This document shows, piece after piece, positions 27,920 through 38,527 of a stretch of DNA of 64,000 nt. Origin of the DNA: Haloferax sp. Q22 (lineage in GTDB: Archaea > Halobacteriota > Halobacteria > Halobacteriales > Haloferacaceae). The DNA lies in NCBI RefSeq assembly GCF_001482285.1, contig NZ_LOEP01000016.1, forward strand, positions 1 through 64,000, in the 5' to 3' direction. Within the stretch, counting starts at the first letter, position 1. The number at the start of each line of letters is the position of its first letter. Both the position numbers and the translations under genes were made by a program. Below the pieces are notes generated by a model that searched no databases, was not told where the DNA came from, and worked only from the letters and a program-made list of their open reading frames with translations.

Positions 27920-28084
27920 TCAGTCGTCGCTGTCGCCGTCGCTCGGCGCGCGAGAACCGCATTCAGAACACCGATAGACGGCCCGCCAGCCGCCGCCGGT
28001 GACGTACCGCCGCCGAAACGAGTGTCTCGCGCCGCACTCGTCGCAAACCGCCGGCGGTCCGTTCGGGTCGGTCGGGTCGCGCAT
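27920..28084 (-). CDS. Small C4 zinc-ribbon protein
   Basis: The product has 54 residues: MRDPTDPNGPPAVCDECGAR, a basic middle HSFRRRYVTGGGW, then YRCSECGSRAPSDGD. Two CxxC knuckles (Cys14/Cys17 and a pair near residues 42-45) about 25 residues apart should bind one zinc. Haloarchaea encode many such small zinc-finger proteins, mostly without known role. It converges with the gene ending at 27869. Confidence 0.65.
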   Translation of the reverse strand: MRDPTDPNGPPAVCDECGARHSFRRRYVTGGGWRAVYRCSECGSRAPSDGDSDD

Positions 28085-28195
28085 ACGCCGAGTAGTGGTG
28101 GAATGGACTAAATGCCACCGTCGCCAGTCGTCGCGACGGGAGAGCGTCCGGTCAAGTACGAGCGACTCGGCAGAAAATCGGGGCGACGGAGCGCG

Positions 28196-28693
28196 TCAGT
28201 TCTCTTGGGTCCAGCGCTGGTAGACCGCGGAGCCGCCGAGGGCGGCGAAGACGAGCGAGGCGAGGCCGGGCGCGCCGACGCCGGAGATGACGGGGACGCC
28301 GACGACGACGGCTATCATGAGGACGATACCGAGCGCGGCGAGCGCGGCGTAGTACTCGCTCCACGAGAGTTCGCCCTCGGGGACGACCTCCATGTAGACC
28401 GTCACGTCGCCCGCCTCGGCCAGCGAGACGACCTTCGACTCATCGTCGTAGTTCACGATGTCCAGTTCGTCGAGTTTGGGGATGTGAGTCTGTTGCAGCG
28501 AAACGTAGGCGCTCTGGCGGATGTTCCGCGGCGGCGGCGACTCCCCGGTCTCCGCTTCCGCGATGCGCTCCGAGAGTTCGCGGAGGGTCAGGTCGCCGTC
28601 TTGGAGGAACTCGATGGCCATCCGACGGCGGTCATTACTCAGTACCTCGTGGATTCGCGTCTCGGAGAGTCCGGGTTCGGATGTTGTCGCCAT
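28196..28693 (-). CDS. HTH-domain membrane protein (DUF7344-like)
   Basis: The product has 165 residues. An N-terminal winged-helix-like part (HEVLSNDRRRMAIEFLQDGDLTLRELSERIAEAE...IRQSAYVSLQQTHIPKLDELDIVNYD) resembles haloarchaeal DUF7344 regulators. Two membrane segments follow (YYAALAALGIVLMIAVVVGVPVI and APGLASLVFAALGGSAVY). It may be a membrane-tethered regulator. A TATA-like CTATAT region lies about 35-42 bp before the start. Confidence 0.7.
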   Translation of the reverse strand: MATTSEPGLSETRIHEVLSNDRRRMAIEFLQDGDLTLRELSERIAEAETGESPPPRNIRQSAYVSLQQTHIPKLDELDIVNYDDESKVVSLAEAGDVTVYMEVVPEGELSWSEYYAALAALGIVLMIAVVVGVPVISGVGAPGLASLVFAALGGSAVYQRWTQEN

Positions 28694-29032
28694 ACGAGGA
28701 TTCGATCGATTTGTGACTGGTCGCTTCTCCTATATCAACAGTTCGCCTCCGGTATCGCCATCCGGAATAACGAGTATCGGCGGAAAACCAGCCCGTTATC
28801 TCCTTCTACCGACCGAATGGCCGTTCGATTTCGACAGTTCATCGGCCAGAAGATACATCAATGACATGTTCTGCGCCCGATGCGAATCGAAGGGTCGTGG
28901 AATGGAGACACGAGTTTCTAGCACGCATCTCCGTGGAGTACGCAGTCGTCGAGAGGTGACTGCTCGGAACAGAGGCCACACGGAACGGGCCCGACGAGAA
29001 GACTCAACAGGTCGCGGCGACGACGTGGGACG
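28694..29032. other. Gene-free stretch of 339 bp
   Basis: This gap between a leftward HTH gene and the rightward glutaredoxin-like gene is less GC-rich than the coding DNA. Apart from the promoter-like CTATATCAA near 28730 I see no gene, RNA or repeat in it. Short frames in it lack the codon bias of neighbours. Confidence 0.5.
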
Positions 29033-29293
29033 ATGAGCGACCCCGTCCCCATCGTCGTCTACACGCGCATGGAGTGTCACCTCTGCGACGAGGCCGAGGC
29101 GACCGTCCGCGAGGTCGCAGACGAGGCGGACGTCCCGGTCGATATCGACCTCGTGAACGTCGACACCGACGAGGAACTCCGCGAGAAGTACGGAGAGCGG
29201 GTCCCCTACGTCTACGTCGACGGCCGGCCGGCGTTCAAGTTCCGCGTCGACGCCGACCGGCTCAGAGAGAAACTGACCGCGGCGCGGGAGTGA
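29033..29293 (+). CDS. Glutaredoxin-like thiol protein
   Basis: The product has 86 residues. It has a compact thioredoxin fold with the redox pair Cys15-His-Leu-Cys18 (YTRMECHLC), the cis-proline region RVPYVYVDG and a final helix DADRLREKLTAARE. This matches the glutaredoxin/DUF836 group. Likely a dithiol-disulfide carrier, though haloarchaea use gamma-glutamylcysteine instead of glutathione. Confidence 0.85.
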   Translation: MSDPVPIVVYTRMECHLCDEAEATVREVADEADVPVDIDLVNVDTDEELREKYGERVPYVYVDGRPAFKFRVDADRLREKLTAARE

Positions 29294-29299
29294 CTGCCG

Positions 29300-31393
29300 T
29301 CACTCGGCGCCGTGGGGGTCGACCCACTCGACGCCGCGGAACTCGAAGCGCGCGCCGCCGTCGGTGCCGTCGGTGAGCGTGACCGACCAGCCGTGGGCCT
29401 CGGCGATGTTTTCGACGATAGCCAACCCGAACCCCGTCCCGCTTCGGTCGGTCGTGTACCCGTGTTCGAACACCCGCTCGCGGAGCGACTCGGGGATGCC
29501 GTCGCCGTCGTCTTCGACGTAGAAGCCCGCGTCGTCGGCGAGTCGGCCGACGGTCACGGTCGTGGCCGCGCCGCCGTTCTCGACGGCGTCACCGGACGTA
29601 GTCTGGTTGCCTGTGGAACCATGTTCCACAGCGTTCCGAAACAGGTTCTCGAACAGTTGGAGCAGCCTGCCCGTGTCGGCGCGGATCACACCGAGGTCGA
29701 GCGATTCGAGGCGGGCGTCCTCGGTGGCGACGAAGCTCCACGCGTGGGTGACCTTCGACCGGAGGTCGACCGCCTCGAACTCCGTGACCGGCGAGCCCTG
29801 TCGGGCGAGCGTGAGCAGGTCGCTGATGAGCGCGTTCATCCGTTCGAGCGCCGTCTCTATCTTTTCGAAGTGCTCCGGGTCGCCGGTGTCGGCCGCGATT
29901 TCGAGGTAGCCCTTGGCGACCGAAAGCGGGTTTCTGAGGTCGTGTGCCACCACGGAGACGAACTCGTCGAGGCGCTCGTTCGCCGCCGCGAGTTCGGCCT
30001 CGCGGTCGCGGAGCGTCTGTTCGCGCTTCGCCCGCTCGATGGCCGACGAGACGGTTGACGCGAGCAGTTGGAGGAGTTCGACGTCGACATCGGTGAACGA
30101 CCCTCGACGGGTGTCGCCGGTGAGGAGGATGCCGTACTCGCCGAGCGGGACGTGGACCTCCGACTCGATGGGCGAGTCGGGGTGCTGCACCTCCGACCCG
30201 TCGACAGTTCGCTCGTACACCCGCACCTCGTTGGCGTCGAACGCCTCCCAGATGAGCGTCTCCTCGCCGTCTCGGTGAAGGGTGGGCGACTCGCCGAACA
30301 CCTGCCGGGCGGCGTCGGACTGCGCGACCGGGACGAGCGCGTCGTCGTCGGGGTCGTAAAACCACACGCCCGAGATGGGCCAGCCGACCACGTCGCGGAC
30401 GGCGTCGACGGCGACGGCCGCGACCGCCTCGCTCGTCTCGACGCGGAGGAGTTCGCGGGCGACCGACTGGAGGTCGCGAAGCGCCCGTTCGAGCCGCTCG
30501 CGCTCGGCGGCGTCTCTGCCCGGGAGACGCGTCCCCGCGTTCGGTCCGGCTCCGCAGTCACTCTGGTCCGCGACTCCCCCGGCGTCGGGACTCGCAGCGT
30601 CGGTATCGGGTCTGTCCGCCGCGGCTGCGGAATCGGAGGCGACCTCGCGGATGAAGACGCTCACCCCGCTGTCGTCGGGATAGATTCGCGCCGAGACGCG
30701 AACGTCGAAGGCGTCGATTCGGGTGTCGAGTCGGGTCGTGGCTCCCGACGCCATCGCGGCTTCGAACGCCCCGTGAATCTCGGAGCCGACCTCGGGAAAG
30801 AGCTCGCGGAAGTCCCGGTTGAGGGTCTCCGCGGCCGGAACGCCGGTGCGCTCGGCCATGGCGTCGTTCCAGTAGCTGACGGCCCAGTCATCGTCTAACG
30901 CGAAGATGCCGTCGGTGACGCGGCCGTAGACGGTCTCGAGGTGCGCGTCGGACTCGGTGAGTCGCTCTTGGACGCGGTGCTGCGACACCGCGTTGAACAC
31001 GCGGCTCGCGAGGAGATGGAAGTCCTCGTCGCCGGCGGTCCGCCGGACGTAGTCGCTGACGCCGAGCGAAATCGCGCGGCTCGCCACCGCCTCGTCGCCG
31101 TGGGCGGTGTAGAGGATGAACGGCAGGTCGGACGAGCGGGCGCGAACGGCGGTGAGGAGGTCGAGGCCGTCGCCGTCCCGGAGGTGGTACTCCGAGACGA
31201 CGCAGTCGACGCCGTCGTCCTCGACGACAGAGATACCGTCGATGACGGCGGTCTCGCCCCGGACGTCGAGCCGGTCGGACTCGCGTTCGAGCGCCGTCGC
31301 GACGAGGGCGACGAACTCCGGGTCCCGGCCGACGTAGAGGACGGAGATGGGGTCGTCACCGCCGTTCCCGGTGCTGTCGTCGGGGGTGGACAT
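29300..31393 (-). CDS. Hybrid sensor: pseudo-receiver, PAS, GAF, histidine kinase
   Basis: The product has 697 residues. Order: receiver-like domain (1-135), PAS (about 150-260), Ala/Asp-rich linker, GAF (about 315-455), HisKA with the phospho-His in VSVVAHDLRNPLSVAKGYLE (about 490), and HATPase with N box (LFENLFRNAVEHG), GDGIP and GFGLAI. In the receiver the usual phospho-acceptor Asp is Glu68 (VVSEYHL) and the usual Lys is Arg in DYVRRTAG, so it is probably not phosphorylated. No membrane segment, hence a cytoplasmic sensor; no partner regulator is adjacent. Confidence 0.88.
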   Translation of the reverse strand: MSTPDDSTGNGGDDPISVLYVGRDPEFVALVATALERESDRLDVRGETAVIDGISVVEDDGVDCVVSEYHLRDGDGLDLLTAVRARSSDLPFILYTAHGDEAVASRAISLGVSDYVRRTAGDEDFHLLASRVFNAVSQHRVQERLTESDAHLETVYGRVTDGIFALDDDWAVSYWNDAMAERTGVPAAETLNRDFRELFPEVGSEIHGAFEAAMASGATTRLDTRIDAFDVRVSARIYPDDSGVSVFIREVASDSAAAADRPDTDAASPDAGGVADQSDCGAGPNAGTRLPGRDAAERERLERALRDLQSVARELLRVETSEAVAAVAVDAVRDVVGWPISGVWFYDPDDDALVPVAQSDAARQVFGESPTLHRDGEETLIWEAFDANEVRVYERTVDGSEVQHPDSPIESEVHVPLGEYGILLTGDTRRGSFTDVDVELLQLLASTVSSAIERAKREQTLRDREAELAAANERLDEFVSVVAHDLRNPLSVAKGYLEIAADTGDPEHFEKIETALERMNALISDLLTLARQGSPVTEFEAVDLRSKVTHAWSFVATEDARLESLDLGVIRADTGRLLQLFENLFRNAVEHGSTGNQTTSGDAVENGGAATTVTVGRLADDAGFYVEDDGDGIPESLRERVFEHGYTTDRSGTGFGLAIVENIAEAHGWSVTLTDGTDGGARFEFRGVEWVDPHGAE

Positions 31394-31548
31394 ACTCGTT
31401 CGAGAGCCGTGAGTTCAATAGATGTTTCGTCAGCAACAGCGGCCGACGGCGGCGGGTCGAGCCGCGGGGGCGAACCGTACAGTTCGCGCTCCGGTCGCTC
31501 GGACGAGGCGGGCGTACGCCTATGACCTCGGCGCCCCTTTGGATACTC

Positions 31549-31968
31549 ATGGAAGCTGACAGACGACTCCTCCGACAGGCGCGCGAGCGACTCGACGGGT
31601 GGACCTACACGGCCCGCGACCGAGCCTACCGCGAGCTGTTCGCCGGCGACGCCGCCGCCGTCACCACCGAGGAGCGACAGCTTCTCGACGAGGTGGACGC
31701 GGAGCTCGCGGGCGACGGCGGTGACGGGCTCTGGGGGACAGACGAGTACGCCGTCGTCATGGGGCACCCGAAGAATCACCCGATTTCGGTCGTCTGCACT
31801 CGCCACCCGGAGATCCCATCGTCGTGGTCGCGGGGCGGTGAGAGCCTGACCGAACCGGAGCGCGAGCAGTTCAACGACCTCCTGTGGGACTACTGCGAGC
31901 GCGTCCGCCGGTACGTCCAAGACGAGGTCAACGAGTTCGTCGGGGTCGCGGGCGTCCCCGAGGAGTAA
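31549..31968 (+). CDS. Conserved haloarchaeal protein, unknown function
   Basis: The product has 139 residues from MEADRRLLRQARERLDGWTY; an in-frame start at 31522 would add nine residues. It is soluble and mostly helical, with VVMGHPKNHPISVVCTRHPEIPSSW and a helical end LLWDYCERVRRYVQDEVNEF. I know no function for it. It precedes a zinc-finger gene by 10 bp and is probably co-transcribed with it. Confidence 0.65.
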   Translation: MEADRRLLRQARERLDGWTYTARDRAYRELFAGDAAAVTTEERQLLDEVDAELAGDGGDGLWGTDEYAVVMGHPKNHPISVVCTRHPEIPSSWSRGGESLTEPEREQFNDLLWDYCERVRRYVQDEVNEFVGVAGVPEE

Positions 31969-31978
31969 TTCGAAGCCG

Positions 31979-32161
31979 ATGCGCGTCATCCATCCGGCGG
32001 ACCACCGAACCTGTTATCGCTGCGGCGAGCGCGCCGACGTGGTCGTCGCCCGCGGCCACGACCTGCGGTACTGCTGCTGGGACTGTTCGTACTCGCTTCT
32101 CGAACACGGCGGCGTCATCGTCGCGGGCGAACTGGGGAAGTCCCGCCCCAGACCCCCGTGA
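31979..32161 (+). CDS. Small zinc-finger protein (two CxxC)
   Basis: The product has 60 residues: MRVIHPADHRTCYRCGERAD and then RYCCWDCSYSLLEHGGVIV. CYRC and CWDC about 18-20 residues apart make a treble-clef or ribbon zinc site. The gene starts 10 bp after the preceding conserved gene. Role unknown. Confidence 0.65.
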   Translation: MRVIHPADHRTCYRCGERADVVVARGHDLRYCCWDCSYSLLEHGGVIVAGELGKSRPRPP

Positions 32162-32279
32162 GCCGGGGGATAAACCCTGAGATCCCGGCCATCGCCGCTC
32201 TGGAGCACCGTTCGCCCCGATTCCGACCGTGTGAGAACGAGTCCCGCATTCAAGCCCGCGGAGACCCTATCGGTCGACC

Positions 32280-35099
<2,820 letters not shown>

Positions 35100-35244
35100 G
35101 TCAGGACGCTGCGTCGGAGAACTGAGTTAGGGGACTGAGTCGGACCGGCGGCCGGCCGCCTCCGACCCACGCGTCGGACTCACCGAGAATCACGAACCGC
35201 CGAAGACGCGTAGATTCATCAGCCACGGAGTGCTATGTGATGGC

Positions 35245-35694
35245 ATGGCAACCGTGGCACCCGCGGTCCGCCCGACGTGGACGGACCTCATGCGTCGCGG
35301 AGCGGCGACCGCGGCGGTCGCAACCGTCGCGAACGCGCTCCTCTTGACGCTCGTCCTCGAAACGGGGCTCGTCGAACCGTTCGCACCGCTTTCGTACCCG
35401 CCGGTCGTGTTCCTCTCGGCCACCGGTGCGGTCGCGGCGACGCTCGTCTACGGGCTGCTTGCGGGCCGCGTCGCGGACGCGGACCGGACGTTCTTCAGGG
35501 TCGCCGTCGCGGTGCTCGTGGCGTCTTTCGCACCCGACCTCGGACTCCTGTACGTCGACCCCGGGGCGACGGTTCCGGGCATCCTCGTACTGATGCTGAT
35601 GCACGTCGTGGTCGCGGCGGTCTGTGTGGCGTCGCTCACCGAACTCGGCTGGGGCGTCCCGGAGGGGAAACGCCCGGACGCGACCGACGAGTGA
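35245..35694 (+). CDS. Four-helix membrane protein (DUF6069-like)
   Basis: The product has 149 residues from MATVAPAVRPTW; an upstream in-frame start at 35230 is possible. Four hydrophobic segments (ATAAVATVANALLLTLVLE, PPVVFLSATGAVAATLVYGLLAG, VAVAVLVASFAPDLGLL, ILVLMLMHVVVAAVCVASL) match what I remember of DUF6069. Function unknown. Confidence 0.65.
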   Translation: MATVAPAVRPTWTDLMRRGAATAAVATVANALLLTLVLETGLVEPFAPLSYPPVVFLSATGAVAATLVYGLLAGRVADADRTFFRVAVAVLVASFAPDLGLLYVDPGATVPGILVLMLMHVVVAAVCVASLTELGWGVPEGKRPDATDE

Positions 35695-35736
35695 CCGACT
35701 GACGTTCGACGCATGGACACTCCCGTGTCACTCGCA

Positions 35737-35752
35737 TTTAGGATGGCCTAAA
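35737..35752. promoter_or_regulatory. Iron-box-like palindrome 1
   Basis: TTTAGG-ATGG-CCTAAA is a perfect inverted repeat with a 4-bp spacer. The core TTAGG-N4-CCTAA matches the DtxR/IdeR box. It lies 36 bp (centre to centre) upstream of an almost identical second site in front of the operon that encodes a DtxR-family regulator. Confidence 0.75.
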
Positions 35753-35772
35753 AACCGAAGACACTATGTTGT

Positions 35773-35788
35773 TTTAGGTTGGCCTAAA
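35773..35788. promoter_or_regulatory. Iron-box-like palindrome 2
   Basis: TTTAGG-TTGG-CCTAAA ends 4 bp before the ATG of a short leader frame (35793). Binding here would cover the presumed transcription start of the operon, so autoregulation is likely. Confidence 0.75.
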
Positions 35789-35792
35789 TAGT

Positions 35793-35849
35793 ATGACCAG
35801 AGCGGATTCCGAGGCAACCGCGGCGACGGCACCCTCGCAGGGAGACTGA
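35793..35849 (+). CDS. 18-residue leader reading frame before the DtxR operon
   Basis: ATG to TGA encodes MTRADSEATAATAPSQGD. It starts just after the second iron box and ends one base before the ATG at 35851, which would suit translational re-initiation onto the next gene. It could be a leader peptide or simply leader RNA; there is no direct evidence of translation. Confidence 0.35.
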   Translation: MTRADSEATAATAPSQGD

Positions 35850-35850
35850 G

Positions 35851-36663
35851 ATGAACACTGAGCGCACCGCGGGCGTCAGGGACGCGCTGGACCGCGTCGA
35901 ACGCGAGCGCGAACAGGTGCTGGCGAAGCGGCGGGCAGTCGAGCGGTTCGAACGGCGCGTTCGAAAGCTCGCCGCGCAGTCGGACCGCCCGCCGGCAGGG
36001 ACGGCCCGAGCGACCGCGTGCGGGACCGCGCCAGTGCCGACGGCGACGCGACGAGACGCCGGCGCTGGGCCGGGGCGACAGCGGGTCCGTGAGCTGTTCG
36101 CGGAGACGATACGGCCTCACAGCGTCTCCGACGTTAACGGGTCCGAGCCGCTCGCGGTGACGGTTCGCGAGGAGTTCGGCCCGGAGGTCGCGACGGTGCT
36201 CTCCCCGGACGCCGGGAGCCGCTTTACACCGGCGGTCAAGGAGGCGGTCGTGTCGGCGGCGACGGACCGGCAACGGGGCCTCGACGGGATGTGCCGGGCG
36301 CTCGACGCCGAGGAACGGTCACTCCGAGCGGCGCTCGCCGTGCTGGACGAGTGCGAGAACTGGCTGGGGCGGGCGGACGCGACGCCGCTTTCGGAACTGG
36401 GATTCGACGCTCTCCGGCGGCGTCACGAGACGCTCGCTGACCACCGGGAAGCGTGTGACCGACTCGTTCACGAGCGACAGCGGCATCTCGACGGGGCGAC
36501 CCGCCACACCGCGTCGGTCGAAATCGACCACCGGTTTCTCGCTGAGTATCTCTACGAGGACCGCGCGACCGACTATCCGGTCTTGACGGCCGCGGCCCGC
36601 CTGGTGGGCGTCTGCGTGGATTGTCAGCGGACCGTTCGCGACCACCTCGTCCGCCGCGTATGA
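35851..36663 (+). CDS. Coiled-coil haloarchaeal protein in the iron-box operon (DUF7260-like)
   Basis: The product has 270 residues. An N-terminal helix rich in charged residues (VRDALDRVEREREQVLAKRRAVERFERRVRKLAAQ) suggests a coiled coil. A Pro/Ala/Thr-rich linker and a mostly helical C-terminal domain ending VGVCVDCQRTVRDHLVRRV follow. I recall similar proteins as haloarchaeal DUF7260 without known function. It overlaps the DtxR-type regulator gene by ATGA and lies behind two iron boxes, so its expression probably depends on iron or manganese. Confidence 0.6.
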   Translation: MNTERTAGVRDALDRVEREREQVLAKRRAVERFERRVRKLAAQSDRPPAGTARATACGTAPVPTATRRDAGAGPGRQRVRELFAETIRPHSVSDVNGSEPLAVTVREEFGPEVATVLSPDAGSRFTPAVKEAVVSAATDRQRGLDGMCRALDAEERSLRAALAVLDECENWLGRADATPLSELGFDALRRRHETLADHREACDRLVHERQRHLDGATRHTASVEIDHRFLAEYLYEDRATDYPVLTAAARLVGVCVDCQRTVRDHLVRRV

Positions 36664-37094
36664 TCGGCGCGCCGCAGTACCTCCTCACGCTGTACATCGC
36701 CGAGCGGGAGGACGGCGAGGAGACGCCGATTTCGCCGGGCTACGTCGCCGACGCGCTCGACCGCTCACCGCCCGCTGCGACGGAGCGCCTCCAGAACCTC
36801 GACGCGAAGGGGCTCGTTCGCTACGAGCCCTACGAGGGCGCGACACTCACTGACGAGGGCCGCGACGCCGCCGAAGAACTCTACGACACCTACCGCATTC
36901 TCTCGCGGTTCTGTCGGGACGTACTCGGCGTCGACGACCACGAGGACGAGGCGATGCAACTGGTCGGAAACGTCAGCCCGACGGTTGCCGAACGGCTCGC
37001 GGCGACGCTGCTCCGCGGGGGCGACAACCGCGGCGAAGCGACCGAGGCGGCCGAATCGGCGTCGCAACCCTCTCCCGACAGCCCCGCGAGTTGA
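36660..37094 (+). CDS. DtxR-family transcriptional regulator with degenerate metal sites
   Basis: The product has 144 residues. It has a winged helix (TPISPGYVADALDRSPPAATERLQNLDAKGLVRYEPYEGATLTDEG, about 22-67) and the dimerisation helices YRILSRFCRDVLGV and VSPTVAERLAATLL typical of the DtxR/IdeR/MntR family, with no SH3-like domain. Aligned by eye to DtxR, ligands M10, H79, E83, C102, E105 and H106 appear as Q, Y, S, M, V and G, so canonical metal sensing is doubtful. ATGA overlap couples it to the preceding gene. It is the natural candidate to bind the iron boxes nearby. Confidence 0.8.
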   Translation: MIGAPQYLLTLYIAEREDGEETPISPGYVADALDRSPPAATERLQNLDAKGLVRYEPYEGATLTDEGRDAAEELYDTYRILSRFCRDVLGVDDHEDEAMQLVGNVSPTVAERLAATLLRGGDNRGEATEAAESASQPSPDSPAS

Positions 37095-37178
37095 ACGCGT
37101 CGCGGTAAACTCGGCCCGATGTTGGTGATTGTCAACAAATGCCACGCAAATACCGCCGCGGAACCGCACCCTTTTTGT

Positions 37179-37194
37179 TTTAGGTTTCCCTAAA
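37179..37194. promoter_or_regulatory. Iron-box-like palindrome 3
   Basis: TTTAGG-TTTC-CCTAAA is a third perfect copy. It ends 8 bp before the ATG at 37203 and follows a T-rich promoter-like stretch, so it should control the small gene there. Confidence 0.75.
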
Positions 37195-37202
37195 CCCTCG
37201 TA

Positions 37203-37370
37203 ATGGCCGCTGGTACGCAGTCGAACGCTGAATCCGCGTCGGAACCGGACCGACCCGACTCCCCCGAGATATCCGTCTGCAAGGGCGGTCCGGGGAAATC
37301 GGTGTTCATGGAGTCGGGCAACAGCGACGGCTGGATTTCGAGCGACGTGACCGTCGACGTGACGCAGTAA
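37203..37370 (+). CDS. Small haloarchaeal protein behind an iron box
   Basis: The product has 55 residues: MAAGTQSNAESASEPDRPDS, then PEISVCKGGPGKSVFMESGN and an end rich in Ser/Asp/Val (SDGWISSDVTVDVTQ). It has one Cys, no signal and no membrane segment. The well-formed C-terminal half and the operator 8 bp upstream support a real gene. I recall small proteins with a similar end (SDNPDAWISSD-like) as a haloarchaeal DUF. A role in the metal response is inferred from the operator only. Confidence 0.6.
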   Translation: MAAGTQSNAESASEPDRPDSPEISVCKGGPGKSVFMESGNSDGWISSDVTVDVTQ

Positions 37371-37498
37371 CTCCGTTCGACCCGGTTGCGCGGAGTGTGG
37401 ACCTGACGAGCGCAGTCGCTGAACGGCGCTGGCAGCTCGGCAAAAGGCGTCGAACGTCGGAACGGGGGCGTCGTCCTCCGACGCGTCGGCGGCGGTGC

Positions 37499-38029
37499 TT
37501 ACTGGACGAGCGTGTCGTCTTCGAGGTAGTGGTCGATGACGTGGGCGTGTTCTTCGATTTCGATGAGTTGCTCGCGGAGCATGTGCGCCGTCGCGTGGTC
37601 GCCGAGACCCGCGGCGAGTTCGATGTGTTCGCGGTAGCTCTCGATGATGTCGCCGTACATCTCGAGGTCGTTCGAGAGCGACGTGCGGATGTCGTAGACG
37701 TCCTCGTCCTCGGGCTCGACGGTTGCCGCCTCGCTCAGCGCCGGCATGCTGGCGTGGGGAACGCCGCCGATGGACTGGAGGCGTTCTGCGATTTCGTCCG
37801 CTGCCTCCTCGACTTCCTCGTAGGCCTCTTGGAGGAACTCGTGGATGCGGAGGTGCTCGGCGCCCTCGACGTTCCAGTGGTGCTTGTGGAGCTGGTGGTA
37901 GAGGACGTACGCGTCTGCGAGGTCGGTGTTCAGCGCTTCGATTATCTGTTCGGCCTTCTCGGTGTCGAGCCGAACGGGGTTGTCGCCGACGCTACCTGCT
38001 TCCTTGAGGACGGACTTCTGCGTGCTCAT
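37499..38029 (-). CDS. dpsA: Dps-type ferritin DpsA
   Basis: The product has 176 residues. It is a four-helix Dps protein with the ferroxidase-centre motif YHQLHKHHWNVEGAEHLRIHEFLQEAYEEVEEAADEIAERL (about 52-93). A 20-residue N-terminal tail and a C-terminal helix with HVIDHYLEDDTLVQ follow the haloarchaeal pattern. Dodecamers oxidise and store iron and protect DNA from peroxide. It has a degenerate iron box upstream and lies beside the DtxR-type operon. Confidence 0.94.
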   Translation of the reverse strand: MSTQKSVLKEAGSVGDNPVRLDTEKAEQIIEALNTDLADAYVLYHQLHKHHWNVEGAEHLRIHEFLQEAYEEVEEAADEIAERLQSIGGVPHASMPALSEAATVEPEDEDVYDIRTSLSNDLEMYGDIIESYREHIELAAGLGDHATAHMLREQLIEIEEHAHVIDHYLEDDTLVQ

Positions 38030-38057
38030 TACAATCAGTAGTTGGGGCTGAGGCCAC

Positions 38058-38066
38058 TTAATACTT
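38058..38066 (-). promoter_or_regulatory. TATA region of dpsA
   Basis: AAGTATTAA on the minus strand lies about 29-37 bp before the dpsA ATG at 38029, leaving a very short 5' leader. Confidence 0.5.
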
Positions 38067-38084
38067 ATCCGAGAACAAACAATT

Positions 38085-38100
38085 TTTCGTGTGGCCTAAA
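38085..38100. promoter_or_regulatory. Degenerate iron box upstream of dpsA
   Basis: Read on the minus strand this is TTTAGG-CCAC-ACGAAA: one half-site is perfect and the other retains three to four of six bases. It sits about 20 bp upstream of the TATA region, unlike the perfect sites, which overlap promoters or starts, so it could serve activation or weaker control. Confidence 0.4.
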
Positions 38101-38527
38101 ACATCGTTTGCTGAACTTGGCTGATTACTTCTAAAACGACGAATGGAGTGTGTGAGAAGGACACACGGCGCGGGGCGACGAATCTACTCGTCGGCGGGAG
38201 ATAGTCATGATATACCATATCAGTTATGTATTTTTTGAGTGGTTGGCGCGACGTTTCGTGAGTGTCGATTTACGCGGCTCACTACTGGTTCGTTACTCCG
38301 GTCGAAGACGGGCGGCGCTGGAGCGCGGCCAGAACGGGGTTCGCAGGTAGTCGCCCGTCCGCTGCCGTCGGCTCTACAGACTGGGCGGCGGCGGCGGGGC
38401 CCGTCAAGAGAGTTGTTCGACTCACGTCTACCGAGTGGAACACTCGTGTTTCGAACAGTCGGGACAGGGGCGGTATCGTACAGAATCGGACGATGCGCTG
38501 TGGGCTCGATTCCGTGTGGAGAACGTA
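38101..38527. other. Gene-free stretch of 427 bp before the tRNA pair
   Basis: The part from 38207 to 38245 is strongly AT-rich (ATGATATACCATATCAGTT and TATTTTTT). I see no gene, and no copies of the tRNA 3' end like those downstream of the tRNA genes at 44, 54, 56 and 58 kb. Open frames here are shadows without typical codon bias. Confidence 0.5.

Noticed and set aside
28796-29080. A minus-strand frame of 94 codons between the HTH gene and the glutaredoxin-like gene
   Set aside because: No conserved features, and it overlaps the start of the glutaredoxin-like gene.
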